57,070 nucleotides of DNA, from NCBI GenBank assembly GCA_015680685.1, contig MNCI01033384.1, positions 19,742-76,811 of the forward strand, in the 5' to 3' direction. Shown here piece after piece: positions 10,324 to 22,814 of the stretch. The notes beneath the pieces were generated by a model, which was not told the DNA's origin, did no database searches, and saw nothing but the letters and a program-made list of their open reading frames with translations. Position numbers and translations under genes: made by a program. This DNA comes from Gnetum montanum (lineage: Eukaryota; Streptophyta; Gnetopsida; Gnetales; Gnetaceae). How positions within the stretch are numbered: position 1 is the first letter of the stretch; each line of letters opens with the position of its first letter.

Positions 10324-12182
10324 ATTATATAACATGGCTTTCATTTGGCTCATAATTATTTAGAAGAGAGACATGGAAGATATCATGGATTCCTCCTAAA
10401 CTTGGTGGCAAATCTAATTGATATGCTACTCTTCCAATTTTCTTAACTATTTCAAATGGAGCGACATATCTTGGAGCCAATTTATCCTTCTGTTGAAACC
10501 TCATCAGTTCTTTCGCTAGAGATACCTTTAAGAAAATGTTGTCACCAACTTAAAATTCAAGTATTCTTCTTAAGTTAGCATACTTGGTATAACTATCCTA
10601 AGTATCCTTAATATACCCTTGGATCATGTGAACATGCTCTATGGTTTAAACAATTAAGTCAATGCTTAACTTCATTCTATCTTCTATGGTAGTCCAACAA
10701 ATAAGTGATCGACATATTTTGCTATAAAGTATCTCATAAGCAATAGCTTTAATACTTGCCTAATAACTGTTGTTATATGTAAATTTTGCTAAAGGCAACA
10801 TTTCATCCTAATATGTCTTATATTGAAGTGTGCACGCCCGAATCATATCTTCAAAAATTTGATTTAGTTATTCTATTTGTCCATCTATTTGAGGATGATA
10901 AGCATAAATTATATTTAATTTAATATCTAGATCTACCTAAAAATACCTACCAAAATCTTTAGATAAACTTGGGGTCCCTATCAACTATTATTTTAACTAG
11001 AATCCCATGTCATTTTAACTTAAGCACCTCTTCCAATAGTTTCTATCTTACCACTTTGGGTGCATATAATCTACCTTTGAACCTTAACTCTCCTTTTTTT
11101 CCTTTTTGTAAATAATTAGAAGAAACTTAATCTAATTTATGAAACTTTTCTTCACACCATGTATTTGATCTTTTTTCTTCAATAAGCTCATCCACTAAAC
11201 TTAATTGTACAACCAAGATATTTATCTTTATATTTTTTCTACTAAGTACATCTACCAAGATATTTTCTTTTCTAGGATGATACTTAGTATTGAAATCAAA
11301 GTCTACAAGTAATTCAATCCATCTTCTTTATCACAAATTTAATTGTGGCTAGGTCATAATATATTGCAAACTCTTATGATCTGTTCACAAGATTAGTTTC
11401 TCTCCATAAAAATAAATTCTCCATATCTTTAGTGAAAAAATAATAGCTACTAACTCCATATCATGCACAAGATATCTAACTTCATGGTTCTTTAATTATC
11501 TAGAAGCATAGGCAATGACATGTCCTTCTTGCATGAGGACAGATCCTAATCCTTCATTTGAAGCATAAATATACACATATAATGATTTACCTAGAGTTGG
11601 TAATACTAAAATAGGAGCTAATATGAGTTATTTGTTTAATTCTAAAAATGCTTCTTTGTACTTCTTTGTCCACTGAAATGACTGACCCATTCATAATAAC
11701 TTGGTTAAAGGAGATGTCATTCTAGCAAAATCTTTAACTAACCTTCAATAGTAGCTACCTAAACCAAAGAAACTCCTTACTTTTCTCATAGTACTAGGCC
11801 TTGGCCAATTGCAAAATACTTGAGTCTTCATTAGATCAATTGTTATTCCTACTTTTGATACTATGTGATCAAGAAATTGTACTTCTTTTTGTCAAAATGA
11901 GTACTCATAGGGTTGGGCATATAATTAATTTTTCCTCATAAGTTGTAATACTTTCCTCAAGTTTTTTGAAAGGTCCTTCTCACTTTTAGAATATACTAAA
12001 ATATCATCAATAAACACTATCACAAATTTATCCAAATTTGGCCTCAATAAATTATTCATTAAATGCATAAATACTGGAGGAGAATTTCTTAAACCAAATA
12101 GTAATACAAGAAATTCCATGTTCCCATATCTTGTCCCAAATGAAATTTCCAAAACATCTTTGATAAAAATAATTTATGTTAG
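10324..12182 (-). pseudogene. L0 chromovirus integrase, RNase H and RT (decayed)
   Basis: Read on the minus strand from right to left: an RT segment (FGTRYGNMEFLVLLFGLRNS, then FVIVFIDDILVYSK with the FIDD catalytic box, near 12000-12150), then RNase H, then integrase. Integrase is recognised from AYEILYSKICRSLICW near 10700-10760, DNIFLKVSLAKELMRFQ near 10490-10545 (the GPY/F-type module) and FHVSLLNNYEP next to 10340. The wording is that of Tekay/Del chromoviruses. The frame continues into 465-676 across element A. It is cut at 12182, and RT N-terminus, protease and the end of gag are missing. Confidence 0.85.
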
Positions 12183-12750
12183 TGATGCAATATCATAGCT
12201 TTACTTATGTCATCGTAGATACAATGTCTTGGATCCTAGTCTTCACTATAAATACCAACCCACGATCATGTCAAATGAACAACTTTAATTCAACCCTTAG
12301 AAAATTTTTTGCAATTTCTTTTTGTTAGTTACACTTAGAGTTAGAAGTGAATGCCCACAATGTAATAACTAACAATTGTACAAAGTCTTTATTTGAGTGG
12401 ATTGTACCTAGAAACAATTCATGATTAGCAATCATGATTGAGATTGTTTCTTACCATTGAAGCATCTCACTTAGTTTACTTTTATTTTCTAATATGTTTA
12501 CTTTGATGAGTGGTTGGATACTCCAACAGTCCACCATACAAGTCACAAGAGTCCACATGTGAACATATCATAATCCGTGGATGGACAATGTAAGTATGAT
12601 TGTGGTTGATAGTTGGTTCATGATCGTTGTCTTCTCATGCTGCGTTAGTGAAGTGAAAGTAGTATGGTTTCTCTCAATGAGGTATATGATATCATGATGT
12701 TGTGAACTAAAATTAATCCTAAGTGTTTCCATAATGAAAATGAGAATAAA
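12183..12750 (+). repeat. Diverged Athila-like LTR fragment
   Basis: It starts TGATGCAATATCATAG, has TATAAATA at 12247-12254 and then a GAAGTGAATGCCCACAATG-like R/U5 block resembling the other LTRs (for example GAGTGCCCACAGTAAAAGTC at 9711). The 3' end cannot be placed, and it runs into copia sequence by about 12760. There is no partner LTR, so it is a truncated remnant at the left edge of the block that broke L0. Confidence 0.55.
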
Positions 12751-12789
12751 GTCTAAATCTAGATGATAAAAAAAATGTAGATTTATCCT

Positions 12790-13185
12790 AGCCTATGGTA
12801 ATAAGCATCTATTCTTAGCTTGCCACACATGCCCTAGGCTCATGTAATCATCACTAGGATTACAAGTACTATCTATAGTAGAAGCAAAATATATTTTAGT
12901 TGGAAGTTGCTATGCATAAATTCTAGGGATGAAAGAGACACTCAAGGTTCTAGGGATCAAATCAAATAACAAACCTATTTTTTGTGACTAAAAATCCTAT
13001 TCAACATTCTTATACAAAGTATATCAAAATTTGGCATCACTTTATAAGAGAACACACTCAACTTGGGCTTGGTAAGTTAGAATATATTGGGATAGATGGT
13101 CAACTTGCTGATGCCTTTACCAAGCCTCTTGATAAATGAAGATTTACTTCTCTATGTAAAGACATGGGGATAGGGCCATGTCCTA
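12790..13185 (+). pseudogene. C0 copia RNase H C-terminus
   Basis: The Ty1/copia RNase H end is readable: an STIEAEYI-like block near 12870-12895, a CDNKNPIQHSYTKYIKI-like block near 12980-13030, WHHFIREHTQLG near 13033-13070 and DGQLADAFTKPLD near 13095-13135. Frames shift between blocks and a TGA interrupts the end. The rest of C0 resumes after the C1 insertion at 24956, ending in its own polypurine tract and LTR. Confidence 0.8.
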
Positions 13186-13239
13186 TTAGTTAAGAAATAT
13201 CTCTTTCTAAATAAATAAACCAACAAAACAAGGAAAGAG

Positions 13240-14170
13240 TGTTGCCTTTTTGGTATGTCAAAACCTTAGAAAATGGAGAATGTGGAAAATGTGCTTATGG
13301 TCTTGTAGGACATGGAAAAGATAAAATCATAATGATGACAAGATGATGAGATCAATACAAGAGCTTATTGGTGTAAAGACAAGGAATCCATAAGAATGAG
13401 ATAAGAGATTAGATGAAAAAATCATGTTTGAGGCAAAAGGTCTATGGTGCCAAGATAAGGAATAAGATAAGACTAGATGAGATCTAAGTTTCAAATATGA
13501 GATGACAAGAAGTCTCAATATGAAAATGAAGACTACAAGATTTCAAGGATGCATAAATCCTACAAGCCAAATGAAGATGTTTTGGAATCTACCCAGATAT
13601 CCTAGAAGATCAGTAGATGTACCAAAGGTGAAGGAATAGTTTTAGGCTAGACCTCCCATAAAAATAGTAGATGTACTAATTATTTTGTGTTGTAAGAGAT
13701 TCAAAGTAAGAAACTTGTAAAGATTAGTTACATTTACTTTTTAATTATTTTTCTCTCTTTGTAACCCTATGAGGTTGATGTTCTTCTTGTGAGAAGGCAT
13801 CTTGTGTTCTTGTTGGGACCTTGTAGGGTTGAGTATGTTTCTAGTGAGAAAATACTCTATGCGAAGCTCACATCATTGTAAAGGTTGTGGGATCCTTGAA
13901 ACCACATTTTGAACTTGTTGGAACCTTGCAAGGTTAAGTGTATTTATTGTGAGAAAATAGTTAGAGGGAAGCTCAAACTTTGTAAATGTTTTGGTGCCTT
14001 CTAAACTACATTTTTTGAAGAAACAAAGTTTAGAGGTGTGTAAGGATTCTACCCTCCGAGTGTGAAAGTACCCAAGTTGGAGAACCATGAAAATTATGTG
14101 TGATTTTGGTTATCATGGTTGTTCAATATAGGGACCTTATTCAACCTTCCTTCTAAGTTCTTGATCCTCA
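13240..14170 (+). repeat. C1 5' LTR
   Basis: It starts TGTTGCC and ends TCCTCA, just before the primer site. Its R/U5 part carries GTTGATGTTCTTCTTGTGAGA-type repeats shared with 24540-24780. It is about 235 bp shorter than the 3' LTR, mainly because most of the ACATCCC/GATGTCC array and adjoining sequence present at 24130-24450 is absent. Confidence 0.85.
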
Positions 14171-14172
14171 AG

Positions 14173-14184
14173 TGGTATCAAATC
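14173..14184 (+). other. C1 primer-binding site (initiator Met tRNA type)
   Basis: TGGTATCAAATC lies two bases after the LTR. It matches the usual copia site TGGTATCAGAGC at 10 of 12 positions. Confidence 0.75.
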
Positions 14185-14226
14185 CTGGTACTCTCATTTT
14201 GAAGCTTAACATCTCAAGAGTAAACA

Positions 14227-15180
14227 ATGGAAGGGGCATCATACATTAAGCCACCAATGTTTGATAGGATTGACTTCACGTACTAGAAAGCTAGAATGTA
14301 ATGATTCTTCAAATCCATGAAGTTTAAAGTTTAGGAGTTCATTCTTGAAGAAAATACACCACCCATTGACAACACCATAAGAGCTACAAAGATAAGAAGA
14401 AAATGAATGTAAGATGAAAAAGATAAGTTTGTTTCATTCAAAAGAAAAAAATTTTCTTTATTCTACTTTGAGTAAATATAAATTTAACAAAGTACATATG
14501 TCCAAAACTACAAAAGAAATTTGCAAAACTCTAGAAGCAACATATGACGATACATCTATTGTCAAGCAATCTAAGCTACTAGTGTTACAAAGTAAGCATG
14601 ATAAACTCAAAATAAAAGAAGGAGAGAAATTTGAGGATTATTTTTCTAGAGCTAATGATTTAGTTATAGCCATTCATGAGATGGGAAAAGATTTACCTGA
14701 AAGTGATGTTATTATTAAAATGATTAGAACTTTACAGCCTAAGTTTAAACCAAAAGTTACATCCATGAAGGAAATAACAGATTTTTCAATTCTAAAATCT
14801 GAAGAGCTTCAAAGTGCACTCATTACTTATGAGATGAATCTCATTAGTGAAGGTGCTATTAAAGAAGCCTATTACCCTCAAAATTTTTTTCAAAGAGAAG
14901 GATCCACTTGAACATGAAGTGAATAGTGAAGATTAACTGACTCTCTTTTCTAGAAGAGTTCAAAGATTACTTGTATGAAAAGGCAAGACCTTCAACTAAT
15001 TTGGCATCAAATTTAAGGAAAGAGGTAATAATTTTAAAAGTCTAAATCTTGAAGCATTGACTATAGAGTGTTGGATTTGTGGTGGTATAGGCCATGTGAC
15101 CTCTAAATATCCAAGTGTTGGCAAGTTTCAAAGAAGGATCCATTCGAAGCTAATGCAAAAAAGAAAAATTTCTACATAAG
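14227..15180 (+). pseudogene. gag: C1 copia gag (decayed)
   Basis: The ATG at 14227 opens MEGASYIKPPMFDRIDFTY, the usual start of plant copia gag. A UBN2-type gag domain (PF14223 family) is open at 14414-14911: TTKEICKTLEATYDDTS, then LQSKHDKLKIKEGEKFEDYF and DFSILKSEELQSALITYEM. A zinc-knuckle relic CWICGGIGHVTSKYPS near 15070-15115 has lost its last Cys (now Tyr). Several stops lie upstream and downstream of the open part. Confidence 0.8.
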
Positions 15181-17680
15181 ATGGGAGAATGAAAAAAGTG
15201 AGTAGAAAGAAAATGATTCTATGATAGAATCACATATTATCTACATGACCCTTACACATGAAAATTCTTCACAAGTCCTTGAAAAGTCTAAAGGTAAAGA
15301 TGATGACAAGTATAGTTGTGTGAGGAAATTATCACTCTTCATTATTTACTTAAAAAATCAAGAAATAATATGCATAGAAAAGAGGATGAATTTTTTGAAC
15401 TCTATAATATATGATCCACTCTAAAAGGAAACCCTTAGACTTAAAGGCTGAGATTCAATTACTAACCCATTTATATGAGTAGAAGTATAGAGATACATAA
15501 GATGCAAGGACTAGTAAAAATCAAGAAGTGTTTCAAAATCAGCATAATGATGAAGATCTAGAAGAGGCTTCTCAAAAGGATAGTTTCATAAGTTTGGTAT
15601 CATCCAAAAGGAGAAAAAAGACTAGGTTTTATTATCCAATCCAAATTAGAGATACCCTATATTTTTGTTTTGAAATATGTGGACATGAACAAGGTTGTTA
15701 TCAACCACCAATAGAGAAAAATAGCTTGGCTACTTGGTCTTATTAAGAAGAGCCTAGTAAGTGTAACTTGCAAGGTAGAAAAGGTTGGAGAAGCAATGAA
15801 CAATAGGAAGGAATGATGTCATATGAAATTGAAGGATCAATATCCATAACTAGCAAAAATTATCAGTCCTCTCATTTTGGAGAACATGAGCAAGAAAAAG
15901 CAACAACCTCAAATAAATTTAAAGATTCCAACAAAGATATTGATAACAAAAAAGGCAAGGAATAGATGCATACTAGGGAGGTGCTGTATGATGGAGGATC
16001 CCATCTCAAGCTTCATTAATTATTTCCAGGCTTATAAGCAAGCAAAGTATGTAATAGTAAATCTCTATTCCTTAGATTCCTAAACTTAATTTAAATTAGT
16101 TTATTTTTATAAATGTGAGTAGTTAGAAAATTAATTGAATGGATGCTATTGGAAATATTTGGTTATGTAAAGAAAATTTCACTTGATCTTATAATATGTT
16201 GAGCTATAAATAAAAGCATGTGATCATCAAAATTTTAATAGACATTAAATTGATTAAAGGAACAAGAACTTACAAGGTAGGGACTAGTAAGTTTGCATTT
16301 TACATTTGATAATAGTAAGATCATCACATTACTATTAGAACATATATGTGATTTAGCTCATATCATTTAGATTTTATTATGATATGATTTATTTGATGGG
16401 TTGTAATATTTTGTAGTTACCTTGACTATTGTTTTTAAAGTACCAAATGGTTTTAAAAAATTTTGATGAATATTGGTAAATCAAGTTTTGAGTCATTAAC
16501 TAGTATGTAATGATTTCAAGTGGTTTAAGGTCCTTGACTATAATTCATGAATCTATTAGGAAAGGAAACTATCAAAAGGAGCTTCTTGTTGAGATTATTA
16601 TGTTACATTGATATCTATGTCGAAAAATTTGAAATTTATTTTTTATTGAAGGTGCTACTAATGAGAGACTTTAATTTCAAAGGTCTCCATGCTTAATCTT
16701 GGCATTGAAATGCAGATCTAGTACTAAATGAATGGTGATCAAGTGCTATCTCACTAACTTGGAAAATCATAGATGTATTGTTTTTGGAAAAGTTGGAAGA
16801 AAATTTGCACTTATGCGGGGGGATCCTATACCTCATCAAGAGTCATTATCTTTTGGATCATCAATGTAGTGGGAGTATTTAAGGACTCTCACCAAAAGAC
16901 ACTCAAGTTGCAAGACTTCCAATTCCAACATGCACAGTAGAAAATGAGCAAGAAAAAGTGTATATTGAAATCTCATAAAGTATCTAAGGTAAAAGTGTAA
17001 GTTAATTTTGGTTAAATCATTTTTGAACCTTTTACATAAAGATTATCTTTATTGGTAATGGCATTTCAAATTGACATGGTTGCATCAAATTGTTTTATCA
17101 GAATTATGTTAAGAATATGATTGATAATTTTAAGATATTGAGCATGTTCAATTGTGCAGCCTTGATTATTCTTAAGTATATTGAATCTAAGGTCTTCAAA
17201 GAAAAATGTGTTGTCTCTCTCTCCTTGGTAATGAAATCTACTTATAGTATCTTTTTGATGATGTCCAAAAAGGGGAAGAAGATGTTATTCATGAGATATT
17301 AGTATTAGTAATAGAAGACATATGGTGAAGACTATTTGTTAATAGGAGACTTGACATTTATTATGGACATAATCTTCATACTCATATCAAGTATGTTGAT
17401 ATAAATTTAAGATCATAGCCTATATAGTAAATAGTGTTTATCAGAGACAAATTTTTATTTTCAATGTTTGGAGTTTAGCCTTTGGTTATTCATAGAAATA
17501 TCTTTATCAATAGTTGAAACACTTAAATTATTTGTGCTTTATAGAGTATTTATTTTGACTTGCAACATGAACAATAAGATATGGGTAGCTCATAATAGGA
17601 TATTTTTTCTTGATTAGCCCTATGAAACCTATGATGTATACTTATTAACATCTATTCATTTATTTTTCATCCTTAGCTAT
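15181..17680 (+). pseudogene. C1 pol remnant, mostly unrecognisable
   Basis: Short ORFs (15221-15424, 15528-15746, 15877-16083) are Lys/Glu/Asn-rich and fit the gag tail of copia elements, but I cannot name them. Near 17090-17210 the frame YVKNMIDNFKIL with a following VVSLSL stretch resembles the end of copia RT (YVKNLLKKF-type block). No intact protease, integrase or RT box is visible. The region is very AT-rich and G3 interrupts it at 17681. Confidence 0.4.
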
Positions 17681-18532
17681 TGATGAATCATGGTTTGTCA
17701 AGTGCTGATATCGGACCCCTATTATCAAACCCCTGATATCTGATGAGTCTTGATATTAGGCCCTTGATATTAGACCCTCAATATCAGGTACATGATATCG
17801 TGGCCTGGCTAGCAATATCGAATACATGATATCATGGTTCCTGTGTGAGCCTATAAATACAAAATTGGGCACATGAGAAAGTCATAGGAAGTTAGTGTTA
17901 GGGTAGGATCTTTTTGTTAGTTTTTCCTCTCAACCCTTTCCCTAGTGCATGTCTGCAGTGTGATTATTGTAATTGCATAGAACCTTTATTTGAGTGTGAT
18001 GTACTTGGACATGCACATGACTAGCAATAAAGATCGAGATTACTTCATCATTGTAGCATTCACTTAATTTTAATTGTTATATATTACTTTCATAATTAAT
18101 ATTTCTCTATCCTCATCTCCTACCCCTATTAGTAAACACAAAATGAATATGACTTAATCATGAGAATTTAAGTGTGACTACTTGGTATCCCTGTATCGTA
18201 CCTAGGACATGTGCTTGGTAATCCCAATGGTAGTACACAAGGTCCAAGATGTGTATGGATGATTAAGGACATATGATCATCGCACTTAGGTTAGCTTAGA
18301 ATCTCTTCACCCTTTCCCTCTTAGTTAAAACAAAGTTACTTTCCATTGCCTCTAGGAGTAGCACTAGTCTAGGACCACATCATACACCTCACTTTGGACT
18401 AAACCGTATGTGAGAAAGCAAATACTAGTCTAGGTGGGAAGATAGCAAAATACAATCAACAAGTAACTATCTAGATACCATAACTAGCCCATCTATGGAG
18501 TTCAACTAGATCGTGCATGAACACTCGTATTC
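17681..18532 (+). repeat. G3 5' LTR, lacking its last ~36 bp
   Basis: It starts TGATGAATCATGG. U3 holds about nine GATATC or GATATT-type sites between 17708 and 17835, then TATAAATA at 17852-17859. It aligns with 22815-23673 until ...CTCGTATTC, after which the final LTR bases, the primer site and the leader are missing and the gag ATG follows within 8 bases. Confidence 0.85.
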
Positions 18533-18538
18533 ACAATA

Positions 18539-20600
18539 ATGTCTCTTTCACAAGATAGCGATAATGCAATATCCAGTGAGGCAATTCATTGGAGAACCAA
18601 CGAAGGAGTTTGGAGTACTCAATCTTATGTAGGAGTTTCATATGTTCATAAACACCCTAATGATACTTAAGGACTTTTTTCATCTAATTCAGACACCTCT
18701 AGTGAAGATGGAACATCCCCAAGAATGAATTACTATTCCTCAAGGGGTCAACGTAGAAATAAAAATTGAACCCATGAGCAAAGTTAGGAACACCAACATG
18801 AATAAAGACAACATCGTCCCAACTCACAAACTTATAACCTACTTAGTGATGATGAACCCCTATTGACCACTAAGAGCCTAATGGATATACAAGAGGCTAT
18901 TCAAATATCTTTTAGGCATCATAAGGAAAGTCATCTACCTAGGCTTGATTTAAACAACTTACCCAAGTTTTTAGGAGGCTATGATTTAGATCCACAACAT
19001 CATTTACAAGCCTTCCATGATGCCTGTATATGGAACAAAATTAATAATGGATGGAAAAAACTTAAGCTCTTTCTCATGCCACTCATTGGCCAAGTAAAAG
19101 TATGGTATAGGTATTTAAAACCAAAATCAATTCAACGTTGGCCAACAATGGTAGAACTCTTCAATGAAAGATATCAAACCTATGCAAGAGTGTCAGCCTT
19201 GAGGAGAAAAATCCAAGAATGGAAACAAGCATAACATGAACCCTTGGACATGGCCTTAGAAAGATTTTATACACTATTAAATAACTACCCAAGCCATGGG
19301 TTCTCCAAGGAGAGGCTAATGTACCATATCATAGATGGGCTCCATAATGAAACAAGGGAAACCTTAGGGATGTATGTCCCAGGTCAACTATATGAACTAC
19401 GAACCCATCAATTCCAAGATCTTATTAAGTAGCTAGCAAAAGAAGAAGGAGAAATGGCTAAATAGGAGAATGTTGAAAAATCTCAACGGGACCAAAATCT
19501 CAACCTAACAAAGGTCCATAATCAGGAAGAGGAAAAATCAAGTCACCTCAAGGAGGTGAAACCATCTTTTCCAATATTACAATCACTAGACAAAATTGAG
19601 GTAAAGATCAATAAGATGATGGAGTGGGTACATGAAAAATGTGGAGAATATGCCAATATTATTGAAGGTAGAGTCATGAAAAACCAAGAAATAGGACAAA
19701 ATACCACTAGACAATCAAAGAGTAGGGTAGAAGAGAATAAGAACTTAACTATCAATCATACATATCAATGTAACATTTGCCTGTACAATCACCCCCAAAG
19801 GTCAATGCCAAATCTTGTCACATTTACATGAACATTGGGGAAAAATGTTATATCCAGAGTTCATACAAAAATACTGTGTTCAATCACAGTGGCAAAAATC
19901 TCAATCGTGGGGAAAGCCACCCCCAAACTGGTTACACCCTTCCTATCATCTGAACCCAAGTACTTATCAACTCCAACATCTTGTTTTCCCAATCGATTCA
20001 ACATCCTCTATCTCATCACATTATTATCATTCTCCTTAATACCATCAACCCATATCCTTGCCAATATGACCACCACCTTAGGTGCTTTACACTTCTTCTC
20101 AATTTAACATTCTCATCCTTCACCTCCTTCTACATCGCCATCGATTGTACCTGAGGGATTTTCACCACAGCATCAACCCATGAATGTTACTTATGCTTCT
20201 ACTATCAACAGTGATGGGAACCCTCCACAACATTGAAGGCATCCCTTCTTTAAACATGACTATAGGAAGGAACAACATAGTTTCGAGACCACTACATTTT
20301 CCAACTTAGCACAAGTCCAACACTGTGGTGCATCTTTTTCCTCGAACCCAATGCCTCATGTTACCTTATCAGGGCCACTAATCAAAACTCCAACAACTAT
20401 GGGGCCCAATGAATATAGCCACGTAGGGAGACATACCAATCCTTGCATACCATCTTACAGTCACGAGTGCCATAGTGGGTCAACTCCTTATCAATTAACC
20501 TCATCTTCTAACTTGCCCCACTATGTCAACTTTAATATAGTGTGTGCATCCCAATTTGGGTATATTCCAACCATGACATCAAAAGATACCTAGTGGTTTG
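18539..20600 (+). pseudogene. gag: G3 gag (broken)
   Basis: The ATG at 18539 starts MSLSQDSDNAISSEA, then YVGVSYVHKHPND, equivalent to the A and G2 gag start. The gag core is open at 18863-19234 (FLGGYDLDPQHHLQAFHDAC, then WYRYLKPKSIQRWPTMVELF) and continues after one TAA at 19244-19432 (LERFYTLLNNYPSHGFSKER). A zinc-knuckle relic CNICLYNHPQRS lies near 19778. The Pro/His/Gln-rich tail runs to about 20600. It is the best preserved gag core of the family here. Confidence 0.85.
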
Positions 20601-22196
20601 GATATGACTAGGTTCTAATCATTCTGAAATGCATGGATCCAACCCTTCCATTTATCAATTCTCACTATGATCAAAAGTTTAGTTATGGGGGTTATCCTCC
20701 ATTCTAACAAACAGAATTAATAAATGTTTTTCTTTTTCTTTAATTTTACAATTTTTTGTTTTCCAGTTTTTCATCTTTTAATTTGTTTTTTTATATTTTT
20801 ATTTGTTGTTTTATCTTTTTATTTATTGTTTTGTCTTTTTATCTTTTTATGAGCAATCTCATCTATGAATAAAACACTCATGTGACTCGTTGGTTGAGGT
20901 GTTGTTCTATGCTATCAAGTCCCAAGTGACTAATTATTTGAACAGCGAGCCCACAACATCACATCCACCCATCCATTCTATTAATATGAGGTTCTACTCT
21001 GGGTATGATGATATTCTTGACATCATTAAAACTTAAAGTAATTTTGTGCTCATTATACCCAAAGCAAAGAAGGATAGACCAAGAGGGAATGGCTAGGGTG
21101 TGACATCAAGGGGACTTATGGATTCTCTTTGGTGACATTTGTAGGTGCTATCATGCAACCTAGTTATACTAAGATCCTTGAAGATCTAACGAAGAATGGA
21201 AGTAAGAGTGATAAGGGAACTCATTAAAAAAAAACAAACAAACAAATGCTATTCTAGGGGATCCCATTGGAAATACATGCACCCATGCCTGAAGGTAGGT
21301 GGCTTCTCTAGATTACGCATCAAAAAATAAAGAAAAAAAGAAAAAGAAAAGAGTAAAAAGAGTGTGCCAAAGCAGCCACATAAAAATAAAAATAAAATAT
21401 CAAGATCAAAGTGCCACAAAGCAATTCTAAATCACTCCTTCCTTGAACAAAATGCCAAGTGATTGCACACCTTGTTATCATGATACTCTTATGATTGCCC
21501 ATCATGGGATGAAACAATGCAATGTCACTGGTCAGAGGAATGGACTTGGTTTTGATTTTGGAGTGACAGGCGAATGACACATTAATCATGTCCTACACTC
21601 AAGATTCATTATGCCATGGGTTAGTTACCTCATGTCCCAATCTCTGCAACCCCTTCTACGATTCATCCCATCTCGCTGCTCAAGAATTTTTGACTTGTAT
21701 CTTGTGTGGCATAGAATTCATACCTCATTGCGATGGTATCTAACATGTGTGTGTGTGTTTTTTTTTTTTTGCATTGGTATAGATTACATTTAACCCTTCT
21801 AATGCCTACAGAAACTTTTAGGTGTGGTTACACAAGGGCATTATAGGTTGGAACCTACTTTGGGGAGGATCCACTTGCATGATTGTTGTAATTTGTACTT
21901 GTTGCACACCACCACATCATTTTATACCCTCTAAGAACTTCATTGCTAAATCTATTCTTTCCTTTGTCATCATTTTGTCAAACATTCCTCAAAACCATTA
22001 CATGTCCTTTGATGTGTCACCTAAAAAAACCTAGTTTGACATTAAACTTTTAGGGAAACTTCCTTGAAAAAAATTTCTAACTCTAGAATCACACTAAGCA
22101 AAGAATTCAACACTTACTAAAGGTAATAAGTAAAGTATGAAATAATTGAACTTCTTTCAATAACCCTACTAACAATTGATCTTTGTGTGATTATAG
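20600..22196 (+). other. G3 spacer, no gene seen
   Basis: After the pol-end motif AGTTATGGGGGTTATC (20681-20696) comes a T-rich tract (20725-20850) with TTTATTTGTTGTTTTATC-type repeats. A degenerate version of the ACCCATGCCTAAAGG block lies near 21283, and CCTACTTTGGGGAGGATCCAC, shared with A, near 21851. A T run lies at 21759-21770. The short ORFs show no conservation. Confidence 0.6.
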
Positions 22197-22656
22197 ATGA
22201 CCCCCAAAAGAGGATAACAAGGAGAATCTTTTCAAGATACAACTAAACACCTAGGGGGAGGTAGAAGCCAAGGACCTCATGTAGAACATGCAGAGCAGGA
22301 GGCACAATCATTCAGCATCTATTAGGGAACTCCTGTCACTGCACAATCTGGCCAAGAAAAAGGTGGAGAGGTCAAGGCCTGAGCCTATGAAGAGAAACAA
22401 CAACTATTTATGGAATGGCATGTCAAGGCCAATCAAGTGTTCCTACAACTGTCATGTCCATGGAAAGTGTCGAATCCATCAAACAGTGAAACATCAGCAT
22501 GAACAGCTCATAATCCTTGAATAGAAGAGGAGAAACATCAAGTGCTTCTTCAACGATATCAATCTCAGAAGCCTGGTGCGTAGGACAAAGGAAAGGCACC
22601 CATGGAGGAATCACCACCACCTGGAACCACATGAATTCCAACAAATTTTTGTAATT
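22197..22656 (+). pseudogene. G3 third ORF, internally deleted
   Basis: The ATG at 22197 follows GTGTGATTATAG, a splice-acceptor-like sequence. The frame begins MTPKRG, like the E4 third ORF (MAPKRG at 46125), and continues into a Gly/Gln-rich stretch. It ends with KGKAPMEESPPPGTT near 22590-22655, comparable to an EPPPLGIV end in E4 near 48920. G3 has about 150 codons where E4 has about 940, so both ends remain and the middle is gone. Several TAG and TGA stops are present. Confidence 0.5.
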
Positions 22657-22803
22657 CTATGTCTATGTCCCAATTTTATTTTTTTCAATCCCACATTGTG
22701 GCATGAATAATTCCTAGTTAGTCAATAATCCCATACATATCCATTGTGTAATCAATTGGACTTGTTCTTATTTTTTTTAACTTGAGGACGAGTTATTATT
22801 TAT

Positions 22804-22814
22804 TCATGGGGGTA
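22804..22814 (+). other. G3 3' polypurine tract
   Basis: TCATGGGGGTA lies directly before the LTR start TGATGAATC. Confidence 0.75.
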
